Part shown: positions 20,448-30,900 of the stretch, one piece after another
Layout: the number at the start of each line of letters is the position of its first letter
Position numbering within the stretch: position 1 is the stretch's first letter
From: Mediterranea sp. (in: CFB group bacteria)
GTDB lineage: Bacteria; Bacteroidota; Bacteroidia; Bacteroidales; Bacteroidaceae
Direction: 5' to 3'
NCBI GenBank assembly: GCA_031261805.1
Contig: JAISIX010000136.1
Span: forward strand, 1-38,141
DNA length: 38,141 bases
The notes under the pieces: model-generated
What the model was told of the DNA's origin: nothing
Seen by the model: only the letters and a program-made list of their open reading frames with translations
Database searches by the model: none
Program-made: the position numbers and the translations under genes

Positions 20448-20600
20448 TGGGAAAAAGGTCCCAACGTGTTGGGAAAGAAGTCCCACCGCCTTGGGAAGAA
20501 AGTCCCACCGCCTTGGGAAAAAAGTCCCACCGCCTTGGGAAGAAAGTTCCAACGCCTTGGGAAAGAAGTCCCATTGTGTTGGGAAAAAAGTCCCACCGAA
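20448..20600. repeat. Tandem array of 7 units (22,22,22,21,22,22,22 bp), consensus TTGGGAARAAAGTCCCACCGCC
   Basis: Direct reading; each unit has TGGGA...TCCCA dyad; a half unit TCCCACCATG precedes it. Confidence 0.95.
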
Positions 20601-20647
20601 TGAAACAAAAAGTGTGCTTAGGGGGAAGAGCCGTTCATTAGACATAG

Positions 20648-20671
20648 AGTGAGGGTAACTTTACCCTCACT
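20648..20671. repeat. Perfect 11-bp inverted repeat AGTGAGGGTAA-CT-TTACCCTCACT followed by GTTACCCTCAC / GGTTACCATCAC direct repeats
   Basis: Direct reading. Confidence 0.8.
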
Positions 20672-20785
20672 GTTACCCTCACGGTTACCATCACGGTGTA
20701 AACTGCTAATTTACAGATTATTGGTTGAAAATAGTGAGGGTATGATGGTAAAACACGAAAAAAAACGTGCTGGGGGGCTATGAAG

Positions 20786-23599
20786 CTATTGTAATAGCGC
20801 AGCTGCACGAAGCACCTCCTCAGCCCCTTCTTTATCGTCCTCTTTTAGCAGCATGGCGGCAAGGATGGTGAAGAGGTTGCGATGCGTGGCTACCATCCGC
20901 CGGGTCGTCTCGTCGAGGTAGACTCCGGGACGCTCTATGCCGCCGTAGCGATAGCGGTGCATCAGGTTGTCGTACAGCCGCCGGGTGTCCACGGCATGGC
21001 CGATGTCGGGGTCTATGTCGCTGGAGGCCTCGTAGTCGAAGGGGGTGAAGCGGAGGGCCAACCCTTCGAGCACAAGGTTCTTGGTGAAGTTGATGCGACA
21101 TCCATACTCGGCGGTGGTGGCGATGTAAAGGGGACGCTCCCAGTGGCAACCCGCCAATACCTCGAGCGTCAGCAGGTCCACCTTGGTGAGTGCCCGCATC
21201 CCACGAAGAGAGATGGTCATCTTATCGGGTAAGGCATCGAGCAACGCCTGCCCTTGCAGGTGGCGTAGCGGCGTGGGCAGGAGGATGCCCGAACGTAGCA
21301 ACGCCTGCTTGTCGACGGGGATGGTGAGGGTATCGGTGGGGATGACGTGCAAAGCCTCGTCCTTCGCTTGTATCCAGTGCTTCAGCACGTTGGGGTAGCT
21401 GAAAGGGTCCTTGCCGAAACTTTGCTCCGCCTCCTCGGGGCGCTGGCGATAGAGGGCCTCCACCTGCTCCTTCAGTTCGGGGCGAATAGGGATGTACTCG
21501 TTAGTACCCTCGGCATACTGGTCGGCAGTCCACGAGATAGGCAGCGGCGGGGCATCGTAGAGGGGACATTGTTGTTGGTGGATGTACCAGTCGGTCTGCG
21601 CGTAGCTGAGGTTGCAGATGCGCACATCACGTCGCACGCCCTCGGTGTCTTGGTTGTACCAAAGGGGGAAGGTATCATTGTCGCCGTTGCAGAAGATGAT
21701 GGGGTTGCCACGGTCGGGCATCGTCATGAGGTAGTTGCGTCCGAAGTCGCGGCAAGTGTAGCGGTGGCTACGGTCGTGGTCGTCCCACGTCTGCGATGCC
21801 ATCTGCAGGGGGATGAGTAGACAAAGAAGCGGCAACAGGCGTGCCTTCGCCCTCAGCCAACGATGCGCCAGACGGCCGACCCCGGCCACACCCATGCCCA
21901 CCCAGATAGCGAAGGCATAAAAAGAGCCTGCGTAGGCATAGTCGCGCTCGCGGGGCTGGTCGGGGGTCTGGTTGAGGTAGAGTACGATGGCCACGCCCGT
22001 CATGAAGAAGAGAGAGAAGATAACCAAGAACTGCCGACGTCCTTGCCTTCCCTGACTATATTGCCACGCCATGCCGAGCAGGCCGAGCAACAACGGCAAG
22101 CCATAGAAGACGTTGTGTCCCTTGTTCTGTCGCAGGGCCTCGGGCAGCGCCGAGGGGTCGCCTAAGCGTAGGCGGTCTATCCAGCCGATGCCCGTCAGCC
22201 AGTTGCCTCGTGCATTGTCGCCATGCCCTTGGTAGTCGTTCTGCCGCCCCACGAAGTTCCACAGGAAATAGCGGAGGTACATATAGCCCAGTTGATAGCG
22301 GAAGAAGTAGGTGAGGTTCTCCCACTGCGTGGGCACCTTGTCGGCGCTGCCGCCCGACCATTGTGGATAGAGCGCCGCCAAACGGTCGTTCCACATACGG
22401 GGGAAGAGCATCCGGGGCGTATAGCCATACTCCTCCTTATGGCGTACCAGCCGGTAGCGCCCCGCCTGTTTGTCGGGCCGATACACAGGGGCGCCTTGCC
22501 TCACCTTCAGCTTGTAGTAGTCGCCATCCTCCATGTACTCCAGCTGCGAGGCGTAGCTACGTCCGTAGAGTAGCGGGGCACTCTCGTACTGGTCGCGAGC
22601 CAGGTAGCTCTTCAGCGTAAATATGTTGTCGGGGGCGTTCTCGTTAAGTGGCGGGTTGGCAGAGGAGCGGAGGAGGATCACCCCGTATGTGCCATAGCCC
22701 ACGGTGAGCATGAAAAGGCAGCAGAGCGCTGTGCGTAACCAGCGCCGACGGGCACGCCAGACACCCCACCCTATACCGACGAAGAAGAGAGCGAGGAAGA
22801 GTATCAGCCCCATACCGAACGGACAGCCCAACACGTTGACAAACAGTAGCTCCATCCATCCTCCCAACTGTACCATGCCGGGCATGTAAACGAAGAGGAT
22901 GAAGACAATCATCAGCCCCGAGAGCGCGAGGACGCCCACCACCTGCAGGCGCGACAGCACCGGGTGTTTGCGGTAGACGAACACCAGCGTGATGGCTGGT
23001 ATGCAGAGCAGGTTGAGCAGGTGCACACCGATGGAAAGGCCAATGATATAGGCGATAAGGACTATCCAACGGTCGGACTGCACCGTGTCGGCCTCGTCCT
23101 GCCAGCGTAAGATAAGCCAGAACACCAAGGCAGTGAGGAAGGAGGAGAAGGCATACACCTCGCCCTCTACGGCACTAAACCAAAAGGTATCAGTAAACGT
23201 ATAGACCAACGCCCCTACCGCCCCCGAGGTGAGGACCATCCGGACACGGCCAACGGTGAGCACCTCCTCCGCAGGTGCTAAGAGTGGTCGCACCAGACGG
23301 GTGACGCTCCAGAAAAGGAAAAGGATACAGCCGGCACTAAGCAGGGCGTTGAGGGTGTTGACCATCCGTGCCACCTGCGAGGCATCGGCAGCGAAGAGCG
23401 TGAAGAGGTTGCCCAGCAACATGTAGAAGGGCGCTCCGGGCGGATGCCCCACTTCAAGTTTCTCCGCACAGGAGATAAACTCCGGACAGTCCCAGAAACT
23501 GGCCGTTGGCTCGATGGTATGGGTGTACACAAGGGCAGCCACCAGGAAGATGCCCCAGCCACAAACGTTGTTCCATCGTTTAAAGGTCGATTCGTTCAT
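20786..23599 (-). CDS. DUF2723 multi-pass membrane protein (predicted glycosyltransferase-like)
   Basis: FWDCPEFISCAEKLEVGHPPGAPFYMLLGNLF, many TM segments. Start MNESTFKRWNN (23599) preferred: -7 box CAAAGTTA (23627-23634, minus) overlaps the longer ORF start. Confidence 0.88.
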   Translation of the reverse strand: MNESTFKRWNNVCGWGIFLVAALVYTHTIEPTASFWDCPEFISCAEKLEVGHPPGAPFYMLLGNLFTLFAADASQVARMVNTLNALLSAGCILFLFWSVTRLVRPLLAPAEEVLTVGRVRMVLTSGAVGALVYTFTDTFWFSAVEGEVYAFSSFLTALVFWLILRWQDEADTVQSDRWIVLIAYIIGLSIGVHLLNLLCIPAITLVFVYRKHPVLSRLQVVGVLALSGLMIVFILFVYMPGMVQLGGWMELLFVNVLGCPFGMGLILFLALFFVGIGWGVWRARRRWLRTALCCLFMLTVGYGTYGVILLRSSANPPLNENAPDNIFTLKSYLARDQYESAPLLYGRSYASQLEYMEDGDYYKLKVRQGAPVYRPDKQAGRYRLVRHKEEYGYTPRMLFPRMWNDRLAALYPQWSGGSADKVPTQWENLTYFFRYQLGYMYLRYFLWNFVGRQNDYQGHGDNARGNWLTGIGWIDRLRLGDPSALPEALRQNKGHNVFYGLPLLLGLLGMAWQYSQGRQGRRQFLVIFSLFFMTGVAIVLYLNQTPDQPRERDYAYAGSFYAFAIWVGMGVAGVGRLAHRWLRAKARLLPLLCLLIPLQMASQTWDDHDRSHRYTCRDFGRNYLMTMPDRGNPIIFCNGDNDTFPLWYNQDTEGVRRDVRICNLSYAQTDWYIHQQQCPLYDAPPLPISWTADQYAEGTNEYIPIRPELKEQVEALYRQRPEEAEQSFGKDPFSYPNVLKHWIQAKDEALHVIPTDTLTIPVDKQALLRSGILLPTPLRHLQGQALLDALPDKMTISLRGMRALTKVDLLTLEVLAGCHWERPLYIATTAEYGCRINFTKNLVLEGLALRFTPFDYEASSDIDPDIGHAVDTRRLYDNLMHRYRYGGIERPGVYLDETTRRMVATHRNLFTILAAMLLKEDDKEGAEEVLRAAALLQ

Positions 23600-23755
23600 T
23601 GGATAAATGCGTAAGTTTTGACGCCTCAAAGTTACGCAACCTACCCCGAAAAGCGGGCAGAAAGAAACGGACGAGTACGGACAACAGCAGCCTCAACACA
23701 CTGATTCACAGCACACAAACACTGTAGTCGGCGGACAATGGCGGACAACGTCCTG

Positions 23756-24802
23756 CTACAACGCCTTCACCACCTCCTCCAGCGAGGCTTTCTCACCGAC
23801 GAGCATGAGTTTCTCCGTCTTGATGCGCGAGATGCGGCGGGTCAACGTTTCGGGCGTGAGCTTCAGCAGGTCGGAGAAGCAGGCGGGTGGAACACCCTCA
23901 CGCAAAAAGGCACACACGCGCAGATCTTCCTCCGTCAGCTTAGGTCCCAGCGCCTTCAGCTTGCCAACGAAGCCGAACACCTCCTCTTGCAGGCGCAACA
24001 ACTCGTTCCAGTCAGCCTCGCCAAAGGCGGGTTGGCGACCTCGCGCAAGGGGGTCGCGCTCCTTGAAGCGACGTACCTTGGCCACCACCGACGAGTGCTC
24101 ATACACCTGCGTCTGTAGCTGCTGGTACTTCTCTTCCATCAAGCCGCAACGCATCGTGAGCAGCTGGATATGGGCACGCTGACTCTTCCGCCAGAGCGCT
24201 CCGATAGAGAGCATCAGCAGGCAGACGGCCAACAAGCCCGACGACATCATCCACAAGCCACGACCACCGTCGTCGGCATTCAGCAACAGCTGGTTGGCAT
24301 ACGCCTTCCGCTCCATTGTCAGCGCCTCGTCATAGCGCTTCTGTTTCTGGTAGTACAGGCTGCAACGACGGCAAGCCTTCACGGCCAGCCCGTACTCGTC
24401 GGCCTGCGTAGCCAAGGAGATGGCCTGCTGAAAATAGCTCTCGGCCTCGGTGGACTCGGACAAGTCGCTCTCTACACAAGCCAGGTAGAAGTAGGCTTTG
24501 GAGCGTTGGAGGGGCGTGCCGTGGTTGGAGTAGTAGTCCACGGCCTGCCGCATCCGGCGGGCAGAGGTATGGGGAATATTCTTTTCTTCATCGGCCTGCG
24601 TGCAGAGCAGGTTGTACTGGGCCAACTGCGCCTCATCCATGCGGTCGGAGCGAATGCTCTCGAGAATGACGGAGGCGGTATCGGGGTCTTGGGTGATGAG
24701 CCGGGCCGCTTTGTCAAGCCCATGCTTCACACCCGACGCAGCCGGATGGCAAGCCATCAGTGACAGCGCAAACAGATAGGGCAGAATAAGGAGATGCTTC
24801 AT
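23756..24802 (-). CDS. TPR-containing membrane protein with C-terminal HTH-like domain
   Basis: Signal/lipobox-like MKHLLILPYLFALSLMAC, TPR-like repeats, one TM (LWMMSSGLLAVCLLMLSIGALW), coiled region, C-terminal DLLKLTPETLTRRISRIKTEKL. -7 box CAAATATA (24827-24834, minus) supports start at 24802. Confidence 0.75.
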   Translation of the reverse strand: MKHLLILPYLFALSLMACHPAASGVKHGLDKAARLITQDPDTASVILESIRSDRMDEAQLAQYNLLCTQADEEKNIPHTSARRMRQAVDYYSNHGTPLQRSKAYFYLACVESDLSESTEAESYFQQAISLATQADEYGLAVKACRRCSLYYQKQKRYDEALTMERKAYANQLLLNADDGGRGLWMMSSGLLAVCLLMLSIGALWRKSQRAHIQLLTMRCGLMEEKYQQLQTQVYEHSSVVAKVRRFKERDPLARGRQPAFGEADWNELLRLQEEVFGFVGKLKALGPKLTEEDLRVCAFLREGVPPACFSDLLKLTPETLTRRISRIKTEKLMLVGEKASLEEVVKAL

Positions 24803-24909
24803 GAGTGTATCAGCTTTTAGACCTTGCAAATATAAGGAATAGAGAGCAGAAACAGGCAATCTGCGCTGAAAAGGTAGGGCAACCGCATCAAAATCGAAGA
24901 GCTACAAAG

Positions 24910-24940
24910 TTTGCCATTCCAAAGAAAAAGCATATCTTTG
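24910..24940 (+). promoter_or_regulatory. Bacteroides-type promoter TTTG-N19-TATCTTTG for the patatin gene
   Basis: TTTG 24910-24913, TATCTTTG 24933-24940. Confidence 0.75.
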
Positions 24941-24981
24941 AACGCGAGACAAATACGTTATCCACTTAAAAACATGCTATC

Positions 24982-26277
24982 ATGGAAAAGACAAAGAGAA
25001 TCGGGCTGGCCCTTTCGGGCGGAGGCTATCGGGCGGCAGCCTATCACATCGGCACGTTGCGGGCACTGCAAAGGTTGGGCATACTACCGCGGGTAGATGT
25101 CATCTCGTCCGTATCGGGCGGCTCCATTACGGCCGCCTACTATGCCTTGCACAAGGAGAACTACGAGGAGTTTGAGCGTTCGTTCATCGAACAGCTGAAA
25201 AAGGGAGCGCTGGGAGGAGCCATAGTCAACCTCTTGGTGGTGCTGGCCGCCATCGTCGCTTGCGTGTGGATCTTCGGGGGGTGGGCGTTGCTCCCCATCC
25301 TGCTCATCCTCTTCTTCTTCCACTATAAACTGATGCCTCTCAGTATCTTTATCGAGCGGGCCTACAACAGGCTCTTCTTCCACAAAGCCAAGCTATCCGA
25401 TCTGCCCGATACGCCCATGCTTGCCATCAACTCCACCGATGTATGCACCGGCACGCTCTTCACCTTCTCCAAGAAAAGAATGATGGGTTACAAATACGAG
25501 ACATCCGACAACCAAAAGCTATTCAAGCCCGAAGCCTTCCCCGTGGCCCGAGCCGTCATGGCCTCGTCGTGCGTACCGTTCGCCTTCTCGCCCGTAAAGA
25601 TAGCTAAGCGCTACTATACCCATCCGGCCGACAAGCGGAAGTTCAGTCCGGTACTGATTGACGGTGGGTTGTACGACAATCAAGGGGCGCACAAGCTGAG
25701 CGAACAGAAAAGCATCTACTTCACTCCCCTCATCATCGTGAGCGATGCCGGCGTAGGAGGCATGAACGCCCGATGGGCGTTCAACATCCCCTTGATGCTC
25801 TACAAAACCACCAGCATCATGATGCGGCGCATCAAGACCTTCCAGCTACGCGCCAACGTCTACCACAACGACTACGGCACCTCGGACATGAGATACGCCT
25901 ACATCTCCTTGGGATGGGAACCCTCCGATGAGCCACTGCGAGGCTTTGTCCGAAACCTGGCCAACGGCAATATCGCACCCGAACTGCTCATCGCTCACCA
26001 CATCACCCCCGAAGAGATAGACCTGCTGCGAAGCAAGGACCAAGCTGTGTCGGAAGCCGCCTTCCAACGGCTACTCGCACTGCTCAAGCAAAACCTTGAC
26101 TGGGAGGAACTAAACACCCGGTTGAAACCGACCGACGAGGAGTACGAAACGGCCAAAAAGGTGGGCACCAACCTCACCGCCCTTCAGGCGAAGCAGATTG
26201 ATGCCCTCATCAAGCATAGCCATTGGCACACCGAGGTGCAGATAAGGCTCTACATGCCGTACCTACTCCAAGCGTAA
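24982..26277 (+). CDS. Patatin-like phospholipase family protein
   Basis: SGGGYRAAAYHIGTLRAL oxyanion loop, SVSGGS nucleophile elbow, DGGLYDNQG Asp motif; hydrophobic TM-like insertion. Confidence 0.92.
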   Translation: MEKTKRIGLALSGGGYRAAAYHIGTLRALQRLGILPRVDVISSVSGGSITAAYYALHKENYEEFERSFIEQLKKGALGGAIVNLLVVLAAIVACVWIFGGWALLPILLILFFFHYKLMPLSIFIERAYNRLFFHKAKLSDLPDTPMLAINSTDVCTGTLFTFSKKRMMGYKYETSDNQKLFKPEAFPVARAVMASSCVPFAFSPVKIAKRYYTHPADKRKFSPVLIDGGLYDNQGAHKLSEQKSIYFTPLIIVSDAGVGGMNARWAFNIPLMLYKTTSIMMRRIKTFQLRANVYHNDYGTSDMRYAYISLGWEPSDEPLRGFVRNLANGNIAPELLIAHHITPEEIDLLRSKDQAVSEAAFQRLLALLKQNLDWEELNTRLKPTDEEYETAKKVGTNLTALQAKQIDALIKHSHWHTEVQIRLYMPYLLQA

Positions 26278-26427
26278 AGGAGTACCGCCGAGCGAGAGTT
26301 TCAGCACCTTGTCCTTCACAAGGATGCTGTACTCGAAGCCCGAGAAGCTCAACCCGTGGCCGACAAAATCGGTGCGCAAAATAAAAAAAAGACGGTCGTG
26401 AACAGACTCATTCACGACCGTCTTTTT
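26263..26427 (-). pseudogene. Possible C-terminal remnant of a truncated gene (...ILRTDFVGHGLSFSGFEYSILVKDKVLKLSLGGTPLRLE*)
   Basis: Open minus frame ending in TAG (26263-26265); no ATG; absent from ORF track because of size. Confidence 0.35.
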
Positions 26428-26429
26428 TT
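26383..26429. terminator. Bidirectional rho-independent-like terminator
   Basis: AAAAAAAGACGGTCGTGAA / TTCACGACCGTCTTTTTTT around an 8-nt loop. Confidence 0.92.
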
Positions 26430-26467
26430 ATTTCATGCACCGTAATCAAGAAACTCCCTATCGAATA

Positions 26468-27913
26468 TTATTTAGCAGGGATTGCGGCATCCCAATTTTC
26501 ATTCTGCTGCGTCATAAAGCCTGCATTTACTTCATCAGCCGGAATTGGCAATACGAACTTGGCTACATCAAAGAGGTTGTTAAAGTTTGTCATCTTAACT
26601 TTTTCGCCCACTCGACGGGCATCATACAGGCGATGTCCTTCACCAGCAAATTCACGAACCCGCTCTTCCGAGATGAAAGCAAGCAACCCATCTGCCGTAG
26701 CGGGAAGATCGTCTTCTGTTTTGATAGCTGTATTGCGTTTAGCCGTGTACAACAGATATTTTCTCGCGTCGGCAATATTGTTCTTCCGTGCAGCTACTTC
26801 GGCAACAATCAGGCTCATTTCCGACTTCCTAAAAATGGGAATATTGCTTGTTGCCGCCGAGGTAGGAAGACCATCATATTTTTTAGTGTTGCTTCCTCCT
26901 CCATTTTTTCCAATCAATCCTTTCCGAATATCGGTGTCCGCATACGCATTGACGGTAAAGTTGCTTAGTGTACATCTGTATGAGCCATACAGCGTATTCA
27001 AAGAGTTGGAGGACAGATTGTCCGATTCATTCTTTGCAATTGTGAACAAATCCTCTGGCGTGATGGCCAAGGAAGTCCACATGCTCAAGTAGTTGGCATC
27101 GCTCAAATTGCTGTCGCTCCCAGTACCATCTCCTGTACCCTTTAAGCGGATAGCTTCTTGAGCAGCAGCGGTCGCGTCTTCATATTTGCCCAAATCCATA
27201 AACACACGGGCTTTCAATGCTTGGAGTCCCATTTGCCCCATGTAGAAGGCAGATAACTGGGCCTTAGACGCAGTGAGGAATGTTTCAGCTTGTTCAATAT
27301 CTGACGTAATTTGGGTATACGTCTCTCCTACGGTCGAACGGTCTACTTGTGTAAACAGAGGAATAGGGTCGTCTTTAACCAAAGGCAAGCCTGGCTTATC
27401 CGCACCTGTGTTGTACGGAGTGGCAAACAGATTCACCAGATAATAGTTTGCCAAGGCTTTTAGGGCATAGCATTGCCCCAAGTACGAATTTATATCCGCT
27501 TCATCCTTCACCGATAGATGTAGCACATCTTTCTGGGCTAATATCTTCTTGCCACCTTGTATGGTACGTGTACACCTGTCAATCACTTTGTAACCGTAGT
27601 TCCAGCAATCACTTATTTCTGCTGTCGTTTCAATCATGGTGAGCCTGCTGATGTCGCGCATGTGTCCAGAGCTAGCGCTTCCATCCGAAATGCCAGCGAT
27701 GAAATCGCCAAAGGCTATTGCGTAATTACCTGCAAACCGATAAGTAGCCAATGCTTGGTAAGCACCTGTCATACCGTTTTGTACATCCTGTACGCTTCGG
27801 TAGGCATCGCTATCCGGCAACTCTTGGTAGGTCTTCGTGTCGAAATCACACGAGAATATACTAAATGTCAATGTCGCCGTTAACGCTATTTTATAGATAT
27901 TTCTCATTTTCAT
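26468..27913 (-). CDS. SusD/RagB-like lipoprotein
   Basis: Lipoprotein signal (LTFSIFSCDFDTKTYQELPDSDAY), SusD-type repeats, ISEERVREFAGEGHRLYDARR. Confidence 0.93.
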   Translation of the reverse strand: MKMRNIYKIALTATLTFSIFSCDFDTKTYQELPDSDAYRSVQDVQNGMTGAYQALATYRFAGNYAIAFGDFIAGISDGSASSGHMRDISRLTMIETTAEISDCWNYGYKVIDRCTRTIQGGKKILAQKDVLHLSVKDEADINSYLGQCYALKALANYYLVNLFATPYNTGADKPGLPLVKDDPIPLFTQVDRSTVGETYTQITSDIEQAETFLTASKAQLSAFYMGQMGLQALKARVFMDLGKYEDATAAAQEAIRLKGTGDGTGSDSNLSDANYLSMWTSLAITPEDLFTIAKNESDNLSSNSLNTLYGSYRCTLSNFTVNAYADTDIRKGLIGKNGGGSNTKKYDGLPTSAATSNIPIFRKSEMSLIVAEVAARKNNIADARKYLLYTAKRNTAIKTEDDLPATADGLLAFISEERVREFAGEGHRLYDARRVGEKVKMTNFNNLFDVAKFVLPIPADEVNAGFMTQQNENWDAAIPAK

Positions 27914-27931
27914 AACATTGTTGATTTTGAA

Positions 27932-30900
27932 TTAAAAGCCTAAGTTCACGCCAAACATGAAAGTGCGGGGTTGTGGATAGTTCCACCATTGCACGCCCGT
28001 GGCTCCTACGCCTGTGGGGTCAAAACCTCTATAATTGCTGGCGGAAACGGTGTATAGGTTCTCCAAGTTGGCGAAGATACGACAATTCTGGATGAAGATC
28101 TTCTCCAATACACTCTTGGGCAGGCTATATCCAATGGATATGGAGCGTATCTTTAGATAGTCTGCATCCATCAGGAATCGGGATGAGGCACTTTCGGCGT
28201 TGGTTGAAGTCGACGTGATACGTGGTACGTCCGTTATGTCCCCGGGCTTGCGCCAGCGGTTATCATACACATACTTCGTGAAGTTCTGATGGAATGTGGC
28301 TCCTGTCTGCTCGTCATAAGTAAGGTTGTCCCCATAGATTTTTCCTCCAAGGGAGTAGTTCAGTTGCAACGCAAAGTCTATGCCTTTCCACTTCAAAGAG
28401 GTACTGAACGCTCCAGCAAAGTCGGCCTGTGGGCTTCCCAGATAGCGCTTAGCAGCAGCATTATAACTGGTCGTCGTCTCATTGCCTGTCGCATTCTTAT
28501 ACCAAAGAGCCGAACCTGTCTGCGGGTCTACACCAGCGTACTCTTTCATCTTGAATTGCCCAATGGGATAGCCCACCTCCGTGGTTTGAATCGTCTTTTC
28601 AATGGGATTATCGGTACTCAGTTTTTCCACCTTGTTTCGGTTGATTGACCCATTCAGCGTCACATCCCATTTCCAATCCATAGTTTGGATTAACGAGACA
28701 TTGATAGAGGCTTCGAAACCTCTGTTCGCCAATTTCCCGATATTCTTATAGTACGTCTTTAGTCCCGTAGTCATTGAAAGTGGCACATTGAACACCATAT
28801 CCTTGGTCTTGTGGTTATAGTAATCAACCGTAATATTGATGCGCTTGAACAACATGACATCCAAGCCAACATTGAACTTTTGTGTTTGCTCCCATTTCAA
28901 GTCATCATTACCAAATTGTGCATGCGCCATACCGGGAAGATTGTTGTACACATAACCAAAATCAAACAAGTCGCGTGCTGCATACCAAGATGCAGAGCCG
29001 GTAGCCCCTACTTCTTGGTTACCCGAAGTACCATAGCTGGCACGGATAGTCAAATCTGTCAACCAACTTTCGGTTGGCTCCATAAAACGTTCAGCCGTGA
29101 GGCGATACTTAGCCCCCACCGACCAAAACGGTGCCCAGCGATGGTTGCTTCCAAAGCGGGAAGAACCATCATAGCGAAAACTCGCTGATGCATAATACTT
29201 ATTGTCATAGTCATATTGTGCATTAGCAAAGTAGGAGTTCAATACCAAGTCATACCTTTCTGTTGAGGCTGAACCAGGCACCGACGTAAGACCTATTTCG
29301 TTAAGATTCTCTACCGGGTAATTTGAACCAGCTAAATAAGCACCCTTCTCCATCGTCTTAATGCCTTCCTGCCCAATCAAGAAGTTCACATGGTGACGTT
29401 CGTTAAAAGTGTCAAGATAATTAAGTGTATTGGTGATGCTCAGTTGCAAGTTAGTAGTGTAGTTGTCTTCACCCATACCGCGCATATCCTTGCCTTGTGG
29501 TTGCAGAAACGACCAATATCCAAATTCGTCGACCAAGAGCAAATCGGTACTAGCTCGGGTAATCCAGAACAATTTCTTGGAGAAGTTCAGTTGGATATAT
29601 GGAGCTATGATGGCCCTATACTGTTTGGCTGTACTTTTATCCCCTTCTTCGCTTCGCTGCGCTACAGGATTGTATCCAGCCTGAGAGGTATCAAAGTTCC
29701 AATTGCCATTTCTGTCCTTTACAGGTGTAAGTGGATTCATCATCATAGCCATGGTAATGGGGTCGCTATAATATCCACCGCCTGCACCCATCTCTGTTTT
29801 GACATACGAAAGGTTTGTGCTTACTCCATATTTAATATATTTTGAGGGAGCATGGTCTATGCTGGAACGGAAAGAATAGCGCGTAAGTCCCTTGCCTCTC
29901 ACTGTCGCATCTTCATTCATGTAGTTGAGTGATATATAGTATTTAGGGGCGGTATCTGACTTTCCTCCACCACTTACATCAAACCCATATTCTTGCACGA
30001 GTCCGGTACGGGTGATTTCTTTTATCCAATCCGTGTCGTAACCGTATTTTTGAGCGGCATCCAGCCAGCCTTCAGGTGTGTCTTCGCTCTTAGTATACCA
30101 ATTATAGAACTCTCTTGCCCCTGCTTGGTCATAAGCGAAACCTAAGTTATTGTTAATATTATAGTTACCAAACAACGATGCGTCTCCTTTGTCTGCATAT
30201 CCGTTCAATAGAGCTTCAGTAGCCAACTCTATGTTCTGGGCGGCATTGGTTTGTTTGTACCTACTCGTATAAGAAGGCATTGTCTCGATACCAATCTTGG
30301 CCGTAAAGTTGAATTTGGGCTTGCCACTCTGCCCCTTCTTTGTCGTGATAACAATGACACCATTAGCAGCACGAGAACCATAGATAGAGGTAGCCGTCGC
30401 ATCTTTAAGTACGGTGACACTCTCAATATCATTAGCATTTAGGGAAGCTAACGGAGATACTGTTTGTTTTGAGCTAGCCCGGACCCCTACCGCATCAGCA
30501 AAATAACTGACTCCGTCAACTACATACAAGGGCTGTGTACCCGAATTCAATGAATTGCGACCTCGGATGTAGATGTCGGCAGGAGCACCTGGCTGTCCAC
30601 TGGTCATACTCAGTTGTAACCCAGGGACAGATCCATCTAATGCTTTGATAGGATTGGCATCATTCTTGGTTTCGATAGCGGATTTGTTCAAGATACTGGC
30701 AGCTCCGGTAAACGCAGCTTTCTTTGTCACTCCATATCCCGTCACGACCACCTCATCCAACGCCTTAGCATCCGACTGTAGTACAATCTTCAGTACCGAC
30801 TTAATGGCTACTTCCTGAGTTTGCATTCCGATATATGACACTCGCAGCGTTTTGGCCGTAGAGGGAATGCCGTTGAGCGTAAAATTACCATCTATATCTG

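Noticed and set aside
20448-20600. CRISPR array
   Set aside because: Repeats are contiguous with no unique spacers and no cas genes nearby.
20321-20652. ORFs through the 22-bp array (e.g. KVPTCWERSPTALGRKSHRLGKKV..., MFHSVGLFSQHNGTSFPRRW...)
   Set aside because: Open only because the repeat has no stops; repeat period is not a multiple of three, and several overlapping frames on both strands are equally open.
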